64,000 nt of DNA from Phragmites australis (taxonomy: Eukaryota; Streptophyta; Magnoliopsida; Poales; Poaceae). Where the stretch lies: contig NC_084930.1 of NCBI RefSeq assembly GCF_958298935.1, positions 28,866,001 to 28,930,000 of the forward strand. Direction: 5' to 3'. The position numbers and the translations under genes are program-made. Under the pieces are notes generated by a model that ran no database searches, was not told the DNA's origin, and saw only the letters and a program-made list of their open reading frames with translations. Shown piece by piece: positions 11,922 to 22,699 of the stretch (position 1 is the first letter of the stretch; every line of letters starts with the position of its first letter).

Positions 11922-12492
11922 TGAAAGGATCATTGACATCGTAAGAGGAGAGGTGAATTAGGACACTTAGAACTATTTTGGCTTCAAAAATAACACAAGA
12001 TAAACCTATATCAAATCCTATCTAGATGTGCTCTAAGTTTATCTAGTGTGTCTACTCTACCGATCAAAGCGCTTGCAACCTATTTAAGAAGGTAAATTGT
12101 AAGAATGTAAATATGGAAACGTAAATAAGGTAAACAGAGTAAACTCGGTACAAGGATTTTTTAATGGCTGCAACCTTCTCTGGATAAAATGCTCTGGTGT
12201 GTATCTTCTTTGATCATCGGATGTTCCGGTGAGGTCTTCAAGCCTCCCTCCCTTTTGCCAAATATTCTCCGGTGAGTTCAACACCCAGAGCACCAGACCA
12301 GCCGGTGAGGTAAATCTTTGTGGGACTTCTCCAATTCAGTCCAACTTTGTCCCAGTTACGGTGGCTTCTGCATGTATTGCATCTATGAAACCTACTAACA
12401 TATATTCTTGACAAATATGTTAGTCTCATTGACTATATTATCATTAATCACCAAAATTACAATCATAACCTAATAGAATCATTTTCGCTACA
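11922..12492 (-). repeat. 5' LTR (right copy), internally deleted
   Basis: This 571-bp LTR begins TGAAAGGATC and ends CGCTACA on the plus strand, like the left copy. It jumps at about 12161 from sequence matching 7233 to sequence matching 8243. The TATA-type box and nearly the whole palindrome array are thus lost. Because this is the copy that should drive transcription, the promoter appears to have been removed. Confidence 0.88.
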
Positions 12493-12497
12493 CTTTG

Positions 12498-12986
12498 ACT
12501 AATGTATCTTGTGGTTTTTGCTCTTTTTCTCTCAATTGAGCAATTCGGCCTATCGAGCTTTCATCTTATTTAATATAATAGGAAGCTCTCCTGGCGTTTC
12601 ATTTAAAAACTTTGATTGGATCATGGCTTTGTTCACAGTTAATGCAATGAAACAAGATCCAATATTGACGTATTTTGATTTTTTAAAATAATAACAATTC
12701 AAACATACTATTTTAACTATTCATGCTCCCGAAAATTGTTGAAATAGATCTCACGGCATGTTGAATTAGGTGCCTCACAAATTGTGTAGTTTTCCAAAAT
12801 GCTGAATTAAGTCTTTACAATTGTTGAATTGAGTCTTTTAAATTGGTGGGAATGTGTGAGATCCACAATTGACGACCCATCGATCCATCGTGACCAGTTC
12901 ACATCTTTGAACTTTGCGATGTCGTCTTTTGAAGTCATGAACTGTTCTTTTGGAACACTTTTGGGCCCAACTTTGTGTATGTACTA
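12498..12986. other. Spacer between copia and MULE elements
   Basis: About 490 bp of AT-rich sequence with no gene, TIR or LTR that I can identify. Confidence 0.4.
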
Positions 12987-12996
12987 GTAAGTAGTA
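12987..12996. repeat. Left 10-bp target duplication (GTAAGTAGTA) of the MULE
   Basis: GTAAGTAGTA is present here and again at 16676-16685, on the two sides of the inverted repeats. MULEs usually make 9-11 bp duplications. Confidence 0.88.
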
Positions 12997-15900
12997 GATT
13001 TTTTTTATTTTTTTATTTTTTTGATTAAAAATTTAAATAAATAGATTCCCTGCAGGAGAAATTGCAAAACTAGACGCCTACAGCCCTCTCAGGGGGCTGC
13101 AGCTCTCTGAGAGGGCAGTTAGGCAACCTAACCGCCCCCTGAGAGGGCAGCAGGCCTAACCGTCCCCTCAGAGGGCGGCAAGGGGGCTAACCGCCCTCTC
13201 AGGGGGCGGGTAGGCCCGGAGAGGGCGGTTAGCCCCCTTGCCGCCGTCTGAGGGGCAGTTAGGGCCTTTTTCCCCTAAAAATGTAATTTTTTGTGTAATT
13301 CAAGAAATAAAAAAGGGCTTTAAAAAAATTTGGAGTTTAAATTTGGAGTAGGTTATGTAATAGTCGGAGAATAAAAAATCAGTAATTAGCACTCGCCGTC
13401 GATCGGGCCTCGACCAGCCAGCAAAGCGGTAGGAGTCCCGCCACTGCCAACCTACAAGCATTGCAGTATATCAATAATATGGAATTACATCAGTGATATG
13501 GCAATTTTGTATGAAATTATCGAAGTACATGTGCTTCCATCGCTCGTCTATCGTGAGCAGCTCTCTAGGGCCTCGTGGTCAAAACACTCCTAGCTCCGTC
13601 TGGTGCTCGGCGGATAAGAAGTTGCGATGCTTCTTGTCCACAGCAGGGTCTAGAAGCTCAGGGGTCGCAGGGTCTGCCATATCTGCATTTGAAAGACAAG
13701 TACATTAATGCATTGTTAGATATAGACAATAACAATATACTTTGAATGCAAATTAACTATATCACTATATGCAACATTAACGAAGATTAAAATGGTACAA
13801 AACGAGCACAACACACCATAAAACTCACCTAGACAACAGGTGCATCACCAGGTGCATTTTTGGGACAATACTTGTACGTGTGACTTATTTCATTGCACTG
13901 ACTGCATCGCTTGACCCTAGAGCCAGCCTCGAATTCATCCATATCGTTGCGAATCCGACGAGTTTGTCTTCGGCCAGGTGTGTTCTTCATCTTTTCCAAA
14001 TCAGGCACATATATTCTTGTAGGCCCTGAATTACTTGTAAAAGTGTCAACAATGTCGTAACCATACAGCTCATGATTCCAGGTGTTGAGTATTTGATCTT
14101 TCATAAAATACTTTGAAACATATTGCCTGGGAAGCATATGATGCTCCGCACACGCAGCTATGACATGTGTACAAGGTTTGTGGAGTAATTCTGGCTTCTG
14201 GCAACTACAGATGAATGTCCCACTCCTTAGCACACACTCTTGAACATACCGCTCACGTCTGCCCCCCCCCCCTCCGACCCTTATCCCGGCACAGGACACT
14301 GAACCTGTGCTCCGCAGTCCCCTCTTGATTTGCGTGATACGTGTGGACCTTCTTATTGGCCTTCTCCATGTACTCACATAGCATCCGTCCGTAAAGCATA
14401 CGATTGTCCTCCATTACAATCTTAGCAGCTGCATACCGATCAATAAAGTACTTACAAGTCCCATGCAAAATGCCTTCTACAATTCCAACTAGTGGTAGGG
14501 ACCTCATTCCTCGCATGACCCAGTTATAAACCTCTGCAAGATTTGTAGTCATTAATCCATACCTTGCACCACTACTGTCGTACAACAGAGCCCATTTTTC
14601 ATTTGGCTCATTACGTATCAACTGTGAGAAGCTCCGAATAGATGAGCCTGATCTCCTTACAATCTGCGGAGTATCGGTTGGAAGAGGTCCGAGAGCTATT
14701 GCTTGATCACCGTTAGGTGCAGCCTCTGCAGTTTGTTTTAGAGTCAGTTCATCAAGTCTTGGCCATAGTACATTGAACTTCTGTTGCTGGTTTTAACTGC
14801 ACAACTTTTTGAAAAGCTTCATCAACTTTTTATTTTTAAACTGTCTGTAGAAGTTCGAACCTCATCTCAATAGCCTTTTGTTTCGCTCTCTATGCCTTTG
14901 CATAGTTTATTGTATACTGGAACCTTTCCTCAATAGCACGGATTATTGATCGTGGCTCATACCTTATGTTGTCCACAATCTCCCCGTACATAACATTTGC
15001 AATGAAGGCAGATGACACGTTCCGGTGGGTGAACTCTATTTCCTCAATGTGACAATTATGTTCCTTAACTATTGAGCACTGCCAGTAGTCTATCCATTTC
15101 CCTCTGAATGCGTGCACCCGCCAAGGACATTACGGCACCAAACACTTCACAGCGTACTCCCTTTTACTGGATTTAACAATCCTTGAATTGCCTCCGAAGA
15201 GACAACGACCAGAATTTCACTGCATCAATAACTGCCTCCTTTGTAGGGTACATAGCACCCTGTGACACCTCGTTCTCATGGTACTACCATGGTGTCCGGT
15301 CAGCCTCGCTAACCACCAGCTTTGAAAATTCATGATCCCTCCACTCTGCAGGAACTGGAGCATTACCCTCCTCGTTAGACGAATTCTCATCGGCAAGGTC
15401 TTCCTCCAACTCTTCATCCTCCAAATCCATATCTTCAATGATGCTAGGGATGTGCTCCCCTTCATCAGCTACACCCATCGGTTGCAGCTCTGGAATATCA
15501 CTAACATTCTCCCTGGACCCGACATTAGCCGCCTATGATTCATCTTCCACTGTCTCACTTGGTCCTGCTGCTGCTTCCGCAGAGTTCACCTCAGTTTGAT
15601 CTTTCAGGTACACCTCAGCTAACAAAATCAGCGGTAGGCCACGTTCACAACATATATCTATATACTGCCTCCAAGTTGATGTGGCTTCGATGGGAACAAG
15701 CTCACCAAAGTATCGATGACTAGCACAGCTGAGGACAGCTTTCAACTTCAGCTCATGTTGCTACGGATCCAGTTGGAAAAACCGCATGAGCCATTTGCAC
15801 ACACCCACAATGGTCTTCTTATTAACTTTACTAAGACCTTTCATGACATGACGAAATTCAGACAGATCTACATCGTTAGGACCGTACCTAATTTCACCCT

Positions 15901-16675
15901 CACTATAATATATCTGAAAAAATAATTTATCTGTCATCCCTGAAAACACCCGCAAACATAACCAATGTTAAGACAATAAACTATATTTCTAATTATAGGA
16001 TAAAATAATTTCTAAATGCTATATCCTAAGTTCGCAAATTATCATATACTGCTACCTCCTACATCGCACATTACAACCTAATATAGTAAAAATAATATAC
16101 TAAAAATAATATTCTACATTTCACTGCTATCATACAATTTTCTAAGTAAATTTGACAATTTTTTAAACCCTAGGTCATACATGTTTAAAACCTATGTCAT
16201 ATACTACTACTGCACTAATTAACAACAATAAAAGGAAAAAAAGACTTACCGAAAATAATCTTCAAATCCGCGGCTCAAATGCAGCAGGGCTCCGCCGGGC
16301 TCTCTTCATCCCCTCTCCTCTCCTCTCTTATCCTCCCTCTTCTCAACTTTTTCTTTTTTTCTGAATAAAATAACATTTTGGACTAATTTTAGCCCCTTTT
16401 ATAGGAGAGGCCGGGTGGGAGGGCAGCCGAGTGCGGCGGGCGGGAAGGCCTGAGAGGGCGGTAAGGGAGACGGCTCGGGGGGGCAGGCCGTACATGCCCT
16501 CTGAGGGGGCGGTTAGGCCTCCCGCCCTCTCAGGGGGCGGTTAGGTGACCTAACTACCCTCTTAGAGGGCTGCAGCCCTTTGTATGCTTTTAGTTTTGCA
16601 ATTTCTCCTGCGAGGAATCTATTTATTTAAATTTTTAATAAAAAAATAAAAAAATAAAATAAAAAAAAAAAACTC
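12997..16675 (-). mobile_element. Mutator-like element with long GC-rich TIRs
   Basis: Long terminal inverted repeats extend about 200 bp or more. Each begins GA(G)TTTTTTT, passes a shared block (TTTAAATAAATAGATTCC, then GCAGGAGAAATTGC), and enters a GC-rich zone of repeated CCGCCCTCTCAGGGGGCGG-type units near 13080-13260 and 16430-16580. A perfect 10-bp duplication flanks the element. Inside is a minus-strand mudrA-type transposase with SWIM and CCHC zinc fingers but no catalytic core. The element is structurally complete at its ends, so it could be mobilised in trans. Confidence 0.92.
13829..15955 (-). pseudogene. MULE transposase (mudrA-type), DDE core deleted
   Basis: The transposase would cut and paste the element through its TIRs. 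Minus-strand pieces in order are as follows. The N-terminal part lies at 15761-15955 and 15533-15745. An acidic linker ending PVPAEWRDHEFSKLVV lies at 15284-15478. A MuDR-type DNA-binding segment (FTHRNVSSAFIANVMY) lies at 14890-15117. The post-catalytic region with MTTNLAEVYNWVMRGMRSLP lies at 14253-14621. The C-terminus (13829-14377) has a SWIM finger (CSCQKPELLHKPCTH) and a CCHC knuckle (CSQCNEISHTYKYC). Between the DNA-binding and post-catalytic parts only about 270 bp remain, with stops. This is too short for the MULE DDE domain. It is non-functional by frameshift and deletion. Confidence 0.85.
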
Positions 16676-16685
16676 GTAAGTAGTA

Positions 16686-18344
16686 CATGCATGTTTCTGT
16701 TTTGAAAAAGGACATGTCGGGTCCAATATCCAACCAACTCTTTTGGGAGTCTCTTTTGTCGGTCGGCGACGCAGGGACTGGACCGTCGACTGGCCTCCAT
16801 TTGCCAAGGCCCCATTACATTGTACTGCCCAATGCGAAGTTGCCCCACTCAACGGCCCATCACCAAGAGTTACTCCGATTAGTCTGCCGGTGGAGAGGAC
16901 CTGCGTAGATTTTCGACCACAATATATGTGTTTAATTGCCCAAATCTCTCTTAATCTGGTTTAGGGATACATATAATCTTAATCGGAAATATGTTTAGTT
17001 ATTCGTATCTATTGTTCTAGCATGATCTGATAGATGCGAATATACAATATCATCTTAGCTTGATTCAAACTTCATTTCGCAGCCTGACAGATATAGATTT
17101 TGCATCTGTCTATACATGTGGACCCACTTATCAGTGTTATAAAGTCATCTTCGTACGAGTAACAGAAAATCAAATTAAACTGTCCAAACAAATGTAATCA
17201 AACAACCTCTTCTTTTTAATAAATATGATTTCACTCAACTTACTCATCTCAACCTTATACGATACAATCTATAAAATCTCATACGGGACCAAACATACCA
17301 AATGTATCCTCTGAATTCCTCCGGGCCGCACGAACAAATCGGCATCCACAGTATCACAGTGTGGCCTACTACATTTATTCATTTCACGATCGTCGGATAA
17401 AAAGGAGAGTACGTGATCGATCGCCTACGGTGCGTCGCAATTCATTTCGCCACGATGCATGCGTCCATGGACCGCATGACACGGTTGGTACCAAGGTTTG
17501 GCGATTGCCAGCGCCCAGCGGCAACTTGCCAACCTCTTGTCTCCGTCGGTATACCACCGTAGGTACCATCGCCATTTATTTCCCTGCGTACGGATGCATG
17601 CACAGGATCTACAGGTGCACAACGTGTGGGCAACTCGTAGGACTTTTTGGCCGTGTTCTTTGAGATGAACAGCTGCGTATCGATGGAACGAGGTTTACCA
17701 TTTCTGGCGGTGCGAATGTCAGGTGGTGCTGACGGGGCTGCCATATGTCGCTTATAGGGACAGTGAGCTTTGATTCTCACACCCCTTACTGCTCGTCACC
17801 GCCGCTCACCAGCGCTCGCAGCATCTCCAGCCCTCACTCTGCAACTGCAAATCATACTGTTGAAGTATAGAATCAAATGTCCCAAACACAAGAACCAAAA
17901 ATTAATCACAAGAACCAATTGTCCAAGTACAAAAAGAACTGTTCAGGGGCACACGCAACAAGTAAAATTCAATCTAAATTTAGGTCTAAGCCGTGGGCCG
18001 AAGCCCAGGCTACCATGCGCCTGGCTCCGCCCTTGATTATCAGTCACGTGTCATGAACTCATGATACCACTTATCGAACACTTGATGAGCTAGTCCTTGG
18101 ACACATGGGTTCACATCGGCATGGGAGTAATTTACAAGCTGGTGGTCAGAAGGCAGAACTTTTGTTCTTTTACACTGAAATTATCAGGTTATAAAGAAAT
18201 GTGTCATCGGCTCACCGCAATCCAAAGATAGCAGATTTGTGTAATTCTCTTGATCCGTACGAGTAGTCTTGGAACAATTCATGGAACACCTCGAGAAAAG
18301 GCATACAAAAATTCCACACAAACTCGAATGTTTTCACAACTCCG
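16686..18344. other. Intergenic region downstream of the glutaredoxin gene
   Basis: I see no supported gene in these 1.6 kb. Overlapping frames on both strands at 17361-17780 are short and lack motifs. The part nearest 18344 is expected to hold the 3' UTR of the minus-strand glutaredoxin gene. No certain polyadenylation signal stands out. Confidence 0.4.
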
Positions 18345-19547
18345 CTAGCAAACGGGACATCTCACTAGCCCGTTCTCATTGCACTCAGGGCACCTCCTGA
18401 ACGCGCCGGCGCCGGCGCCGGCGCTCTCGTCCACAACGAACACCTTGCAGCTGCCGGAGCAAGCGTCGCACGGCACGAACCGCGCGCCGCCACAGCCGCC
18501 GCACGCCTCCCGCGCGGCGTCTCCCTTGGCGCGCGGTGCCATCTCGCAGGTCTCGAGGACACTTGCCAGTTCCCCTGTCTCGTGCATGCGGCGGATCTCC
18601 TCGGCGCCGCCCAGGAGCCGGCCGTCGGCGAACACCTGCGGGAGCGCATAGTGGGCGCCTCCGCCTAGCGCAGCGCGGAGCTCCTCCTTGTACCCGGCGT
18701 GCATGGACAGGTCGCGCTCGTCGACGTGCACGCCGTAGCCGCGCAGAATGGCGCTCGTGGACCAGCAGTCCTCGTATGTCTGGCGGATGCCGCGGAGACT
18801 TGTGAGGTACACCACGACCCGTCGCGTGCTGTCCGGCGGCGGTGGCAGCGGCCGTGGCTGTGGCGGCGCCTTCTTGGCTAGCTTGGCGTTGATCTTTTCC
18901 TGGAACACGTTGACCCGCGACCGCACGATGCCCGGGAACATCTGGATTTCGACCTTCTCAACGTCTCCTCCTTTGCGTGCGACGACGTCACGAGGAGGCG
19001 AGTCAGGCGACAGCTCATCGAGCGCCTTCCGGAACGCGTCCAGGATGACCGGATCGAACACCGGCGATCCGGGCGCCGACTTCACCTGCCGCTCAACGCT
19101 GTGGCCGTCCTCTTCCGCGTCCTCATCGCCCTCCTCGTCCTCGAGCCCCTCCATGAGCTCCCACACGTTGATCTCCTCGGGCTCACGCATCGGCGTCTTG
19201 GTCGGCGTCCGCGGCGCCACCTTCAGCACCACCCGCCTCTGCCGCTTCGCCGGCGCCATCACCGGCGGCGTCCCCGGGCGCCACCCACCGAATGAACACG
19301 ACGGCCCGTACTTCCCCGAGCCGCCGCCGTCGTTTCCGGCCTTGATCATCCCCTCGTCCCCTCCGCCAAAAGAAACGCCCGCCGCCGCGGCCGCGGCCGC
19401 CGCGCGGTCGAAGCTGAGAGTCCCCAGCGTGGACGACCTCAGCGCGACGGAGTGCCGCCCCACCAGGCCGGAGCAGGTCCGCGGCTCCGGCGCCCACGCC
19501 CCACCTCCTCCTCCATGCAGCGTGTGCTTCGACCCCTTGCAGCCCAT
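18345..19547 (-). CDS. Glutaredoxin-domain protein with C-terminal CxxC zinc-finger-like tail
   Basis: This is a plant glutaredoxin-like family protein of the At5g39865/At3g57070 type, intronless, 400 residues from the chosen start. An in-frame ATG lies three codons upstream (19556). I chose the internal one because it gives MGCKGSK, the N-myristoylation/palmitoylation-type start common in this family, implying membrane attachment. Residues 1-240 are low-complexity (poly-Ala, Glu/Asp-rich). The glutaredoxin fold starts near 243 with VVVYLTSLRGIRQTYEDC and contains LPQVFADGRLLGGAEEI, the cis-Pro and glutathione-binding region. Where classical glutaredoxins have CPYC/CGFC, this clade has SLRG, so ordinary dithiol reductase activity is doubtful. 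The tail has CGGC, CDAC, CPEC and CPVC pairs, likely a metal-binding knuckle. The exact role in the plant is not known from sequence. Confidence 0.93.
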   Translation of the reverse strand: MGCKGSKHTLHGGGGGAWAPEPRTCSGLVGRHSVALRSSTLGTLSFDRAAAAAAAAGVSFGGGDEGMIKAGNDGGGSGKYGPSCSFGGWRPGTPPVMAPAKRQRRVVLKVAPRTPTKTPMREPEEINVWELMEGLEDEEGDEDAEEDGHSVERQVKSAPGSPVFDPVILDAFRKALDELSPDSPPRDVVARKGGDVEKVEIQMFPGIVRSRVNVFQEKINAKLAKKAPPQPRPLPPPPDSTRRVVVYLTSLRGIRQTYEDCWSTSAILRGYGVHVDERDLSMHAGYKEELRAALGGGAHYALPQVFADGRLLGGAEEIRRMHETGELASVLETCEMAPRAKGDAAREACGGCGGARFVPCDACSGSCKVFVVDESAGAGAGAFRRCPECNENGLVRCPVC

Positions 19548-20560
19548 CCAATCCAACCAAGAATAACCTCCCTCGCTGCCGTTCCACCAAGGAGGGGAAA
19601 AAACGGCTAAAACCTCTGCTCCGGGCTGAGGACTCGACGCGCGGGAGTCAAACGGCTAGGCAGACCTGGTCGGGGAGTGGAGGGGCAATGGCAGGGGTGA
19701 GATGTGCGGTGGGAGGGAAGCGTTCGCATAAGAAATGGCGGGCGCGGCACTGTGCGGGATCCGTGCCACTGTGCGAGCTAATTGAATCGGAGGGATCACG
19801 TCGGGTAGGGTGGGACGTACGTACCGCGTACGTGCGCCGTGGCTGTGGAATTCTCGGCCGCGTCCGGCCAGGTGGATGCTGGAATCATTTGCCCCCGCAG
19901 GCCGCAGCGCGGTACTGTACGGCGGCGCATTCCCACCCCGAGTCAGTAGCACTAGCAGTCGGCAGTCACGGCCGGGTCGGTAGCAGTTGGCGGCGGGGCG
20001 GATGATAGCCTGGACGGACGGGACACGGGGCGGTCGATATCTTTTGGTTGATCAGCCGGTCGGGCTGGAGCGCCGTTGGCTGGCTACTGGAAGTTGCTAC
20101 CGGATGGACATCGATTTCGGTGTTCGTTGAACATTGGAACAAGACATCGACTTCTTCTTTCTTTTCTTGTGAAAGAACTAAGCATTGACTTGCGCGTGTT
20201 AGAGTGGTCAGATATCCAACCAACGCTGATTATTGAGCGGCAGTGTGGTATGCATGTATATTGTGGGAACATTCGCTCTGTGATGTGTACACGCTGACGG
20301 CCGCGTATTTAAATTTGAACTATCCAACGGTTAGTATTTTTGTATTTGAGCAAACCTCGAATATCGGTTTTACTGAGCATCTTTTGCTTTGTTGCTTACC
20401 ATAACCCCCCTGCAGCAGAAGTTTCCGTCACTGACGGATTCAGGCATGAGCAGGAGTACAGGACACACACAGAGTGAGCTTAGGCAGTCTGTTATTCCGG
20501 CAGTAAAAGCCACAGACGGAGAAATAATATTTTATTAACTTAGGATCGGTCATAGCAATA
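19548..20560. other. Upstream region of the glutaredoxin gene
   Basis: GC-rich close to the gene and AT-richer after 20300. I could not find a clear minus-strand TATA box within 250 bp of the start; such GC-rich cereal genes often lack one. No other gene is supported. Confidence 0.35.
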
Positions 20561-20569
20561 TAAATTTTA

Positions 20570-21769
20570 GGGTTAATTAGATTGTTGTCATTATATTTTT
20601 GTCCGATTTGAAAAATACCATTATAATTCACAAAATTGGACCTGTGCCATTGCAATTTTACTCTCATTTGAAACATATCATTTTATACAAATTTGGACAA
20701 CAATACCACTATCTTCTTCTCTAGCTCACTCATCTCCTATCTCCATCTCCTTCCTCATCTTCCATGGCTGCCACCGACCCTCGGTCGAAACAGAACCCAT
20801 GGCCGGTGGGCACGGCGAGCTCTCACCGGCGGCGAACGACAGTGCGTCTTGGCCATTGAACGGCGGCAAAAGTATTAGCGTGTCACCGAGGTTCCATTTA
20901 AGGCACTAGCAGTGTTGTCAGCAGTCAGCGACGAACTCAGAGGCGACCATGGCCTGTACCTCGTCACCGATGGACGGCGGCACAGCTCGGCCAGCCGAGG
21001 GCATCTAAAGCATCTACCCGTGCGTTCGAACTCTACTGTGTGCCTCTTGGCCAATGGACCTAGCCAGAACCAGGCCGCGGCGAGCACCATGGTGCGACAA
21101 AGCCCAGCTCGCGCGAACAACCTCACCGATGACGGGCCAAAGCAAAAGCGGCATGCACAAAAGGTTCAATGGGTCGCAGGGAAGCTCACCAAGGTAAGAA
21201 TTTGGGAGACGGGGCAGCGTAGAGAAGGCGCGACGGTGAGCAACGGAGAAGGTTGCCCGACGTCGAGGAAGAGAGCGTCGGCGCTCCAAATCAGTGGCCA
21301 CCCTGCTTCGGTGCTTCCCCAGCCGAGGCGGCACGTGCATGAGAACCGCCTCAGTGAGGGGAGGTGATCCTCTCACTGAGGGGGCTTGGAGGGAGCCCAA
21401 GGCGGGAGGCGGCGCGCGCATGATGGCGGCCTGGGCCGGAGGGGAAGGGGAAAGGGAGGGGGGGAGAGGAGGGGGTGCGGGTGGCATAGGTGTTCACCGA
21501 GGTTGTAACAGAGGGAGAGTGAAGTGTGGTCAGGGGCGCCGCGGAGGTGGTTAGGGGGTGGTCGGCGAAGTAGAGGAGGTCGTGGGTGGAGTTGGAAAAG
21601 GAAGATAGGGACAATTATGTCCAATATGTATAAAATACATGTAAAATACGTATATCAGTGGCATATTTTAAATAAGAGCGAAATTATAATGGCACATGCC
21701 CGATTTCGTGAATTATAATGACATTTTACGAATCGGACAAAAATGTAATGGCACCAATCTAATTAACCC
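20570..21769. mobile_element. 1200-bp non-autonomous MULE with 9-bp target duplication
   Basis: Terminal inverted repeats of about 150 bp begin GGGTTAATTAGATT and contain matching blocks such as TTTTTGTCCGATT and ATTATAATTCAC. The identical 9-mer TAAATTTTA lies immediately outside both ends (20561-20569 and 21770-21778). This size of duplication marks Mutator-type insertion. The interior (about 20760-21590) is much more GC-rich than the TIRs. It has open frames on both strands (plus 20912-21367, minus 21014-21487) without recognisable domains. It may be a captured gene fragment (Pack-MULE), but the parent is unknown. Confidence 0.85.
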
Positions 21770-21893
21770 TAAATTTTAAGACTCCTTATAACATATAAGG
21801 CCGGATCTTAAGACGATCTTCTTAGCTTTCATCTGGGTCTTAAGACCATGGTGAGAAAAGGGAGATGTTTAATTTAGGTTAGGGATACTCTAT
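21390..21893. repeat. Left copy of a ~500-bp dispersed duplication
   Basis: This segment contains the right third of the 1200-bp MULE, its right TIR, the target duplication and about 115 bp of flank. It is repeated in direct orientation at about 23850-24347, including the flank (GGATCTTAA...GGTGAGAAAAGG). Shared flank means genomic duplication, not a second transposition. Confidence 0.8.
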
Positions 21894-22699
21894 TGCGAAC
21901 TCTTCAGCATGGGGATCTGTCTCAAACTTAAGATAGGAGCCCCCGTACCGAAATATTCATAGTAGAGTATTTTATACCTAAATCTACAAATAGGAATAGA
22001 TATTGTAAAGCTGTTATACCAAGAGCTCTTTTGACATTCCAAGTTAAAGAGCTCCTGATACAACAATTCTTCGTCATCCATTATACATCTTGCGCTAGTT
22101 GAGTGATAATATTAAGTCTAAATGAATGGTAAAAGCACAATATTTAACACTCAAACTTAACTTGAAGCGAATATATTTTTGCCATTCGTTTAGATCTACC
22201 TATTGCCACAATCGTCTTCACACAACATTCGCATGTGCAGTGGAGATAGGGTGAGGAGATGAGGAAATGGGGAGAGGAGATGAGGAGAGAGGGAAGACGT
22301 GCGGCCATGTGTTGGCTCGAGAGATGGCAGGCTTGACGGACGGTGGGCTTGGAGAACACGAGGTGGCTACAACTCAGAGCTCGATGAACGACGGGCTCGG
22401 CGGATGCAAGGTGGCTACAGCTCAGAGGACGGCAGACAACCATAGTGGAGACGGTGAGAGGAGATGAGGAGATTGCGGGGAGAGGATGAAATATGAGGAG
22501 GCGGGGAAGGCGTGAGGCAATGCATCAGCTCGGGAGATGATGGGCTCGGCAAACGCAAGGTGGCTATAGCTCGGAGGACGCGTTGAAGCCATGCACAAGG
22601 GGTAGAGGCAACCTTAGTGGAGACAGTGATCATCGCTCCACTTCGACTGCCACTGCCCCTCGAGAGCAGCTTCTGGAGAGCGAAATGAGATGGGGACGG
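21894..22699. other. Repeat-rich spacer, possible CACTA interior
   Basis: From about 22260 to 22620 a purine-rich segment contains an imperfect tandem duplication. Units with GGGCTCGGC, GCAAGGTGGCTA and AGCTCGGAGGACG recur about 170 bp apart. Minus-strand frames at 22144-22443 and 22415-22756 start just downstream of a TATA-type box in the CACTA-like end and could be decayed coding or leader sequence of that element. No domain is recognised. Confidence 0.35.

Larger units (their letters stand above)
6988..12492 (-). mobile_element. Complete gag-only Ty1/copia element
   Basis: The element is bounded by TG...CA LTRs at 6988-8571 and 11922-12492 and flanked by identical CTTTG duplications. Reading the minus strand, the 5' LTR is the right-hand copy. 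Two bases inside it is a primer-binding site matching initiator Met-tRNA. A purine tract (complement of 8573-8585) precedes the 3' LTR. The interior of about 3.35 kb codes only for gag pieces; integrase, reverse transcriptase and RNase H are absent. It is therefore non-autonomous, mobilised in the past by a relative. Its gag and LTR style resemble SIRE/Maximus-type grass copia elements (family assignment inferred). Confidence 0.9.

Noticed and set aside
18748..19566. Long plus-strand open frame (272 residues) opposite the glutaredoxin gene
   Set aside because: It is the antisense shadow of a GC-rich exon; it is Ser/Pro-rich without a domain, while the minus strand encodes a recognisable glutaredoxin.
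20912..21487. Open frames inside the 1200-bp MULE as genuine genes
   Set aside because: No domain is recognised and frames exist on both strands; kept only as possible captured cargo.
22127..22160. AAG followed by CACAATATTT as the missing left end of the CACTA-like element
   Set aside because: AAG matches the three bases after the right end, but the tip is CACAA rather than CACTA and does not match the other TIR; chance is likely.
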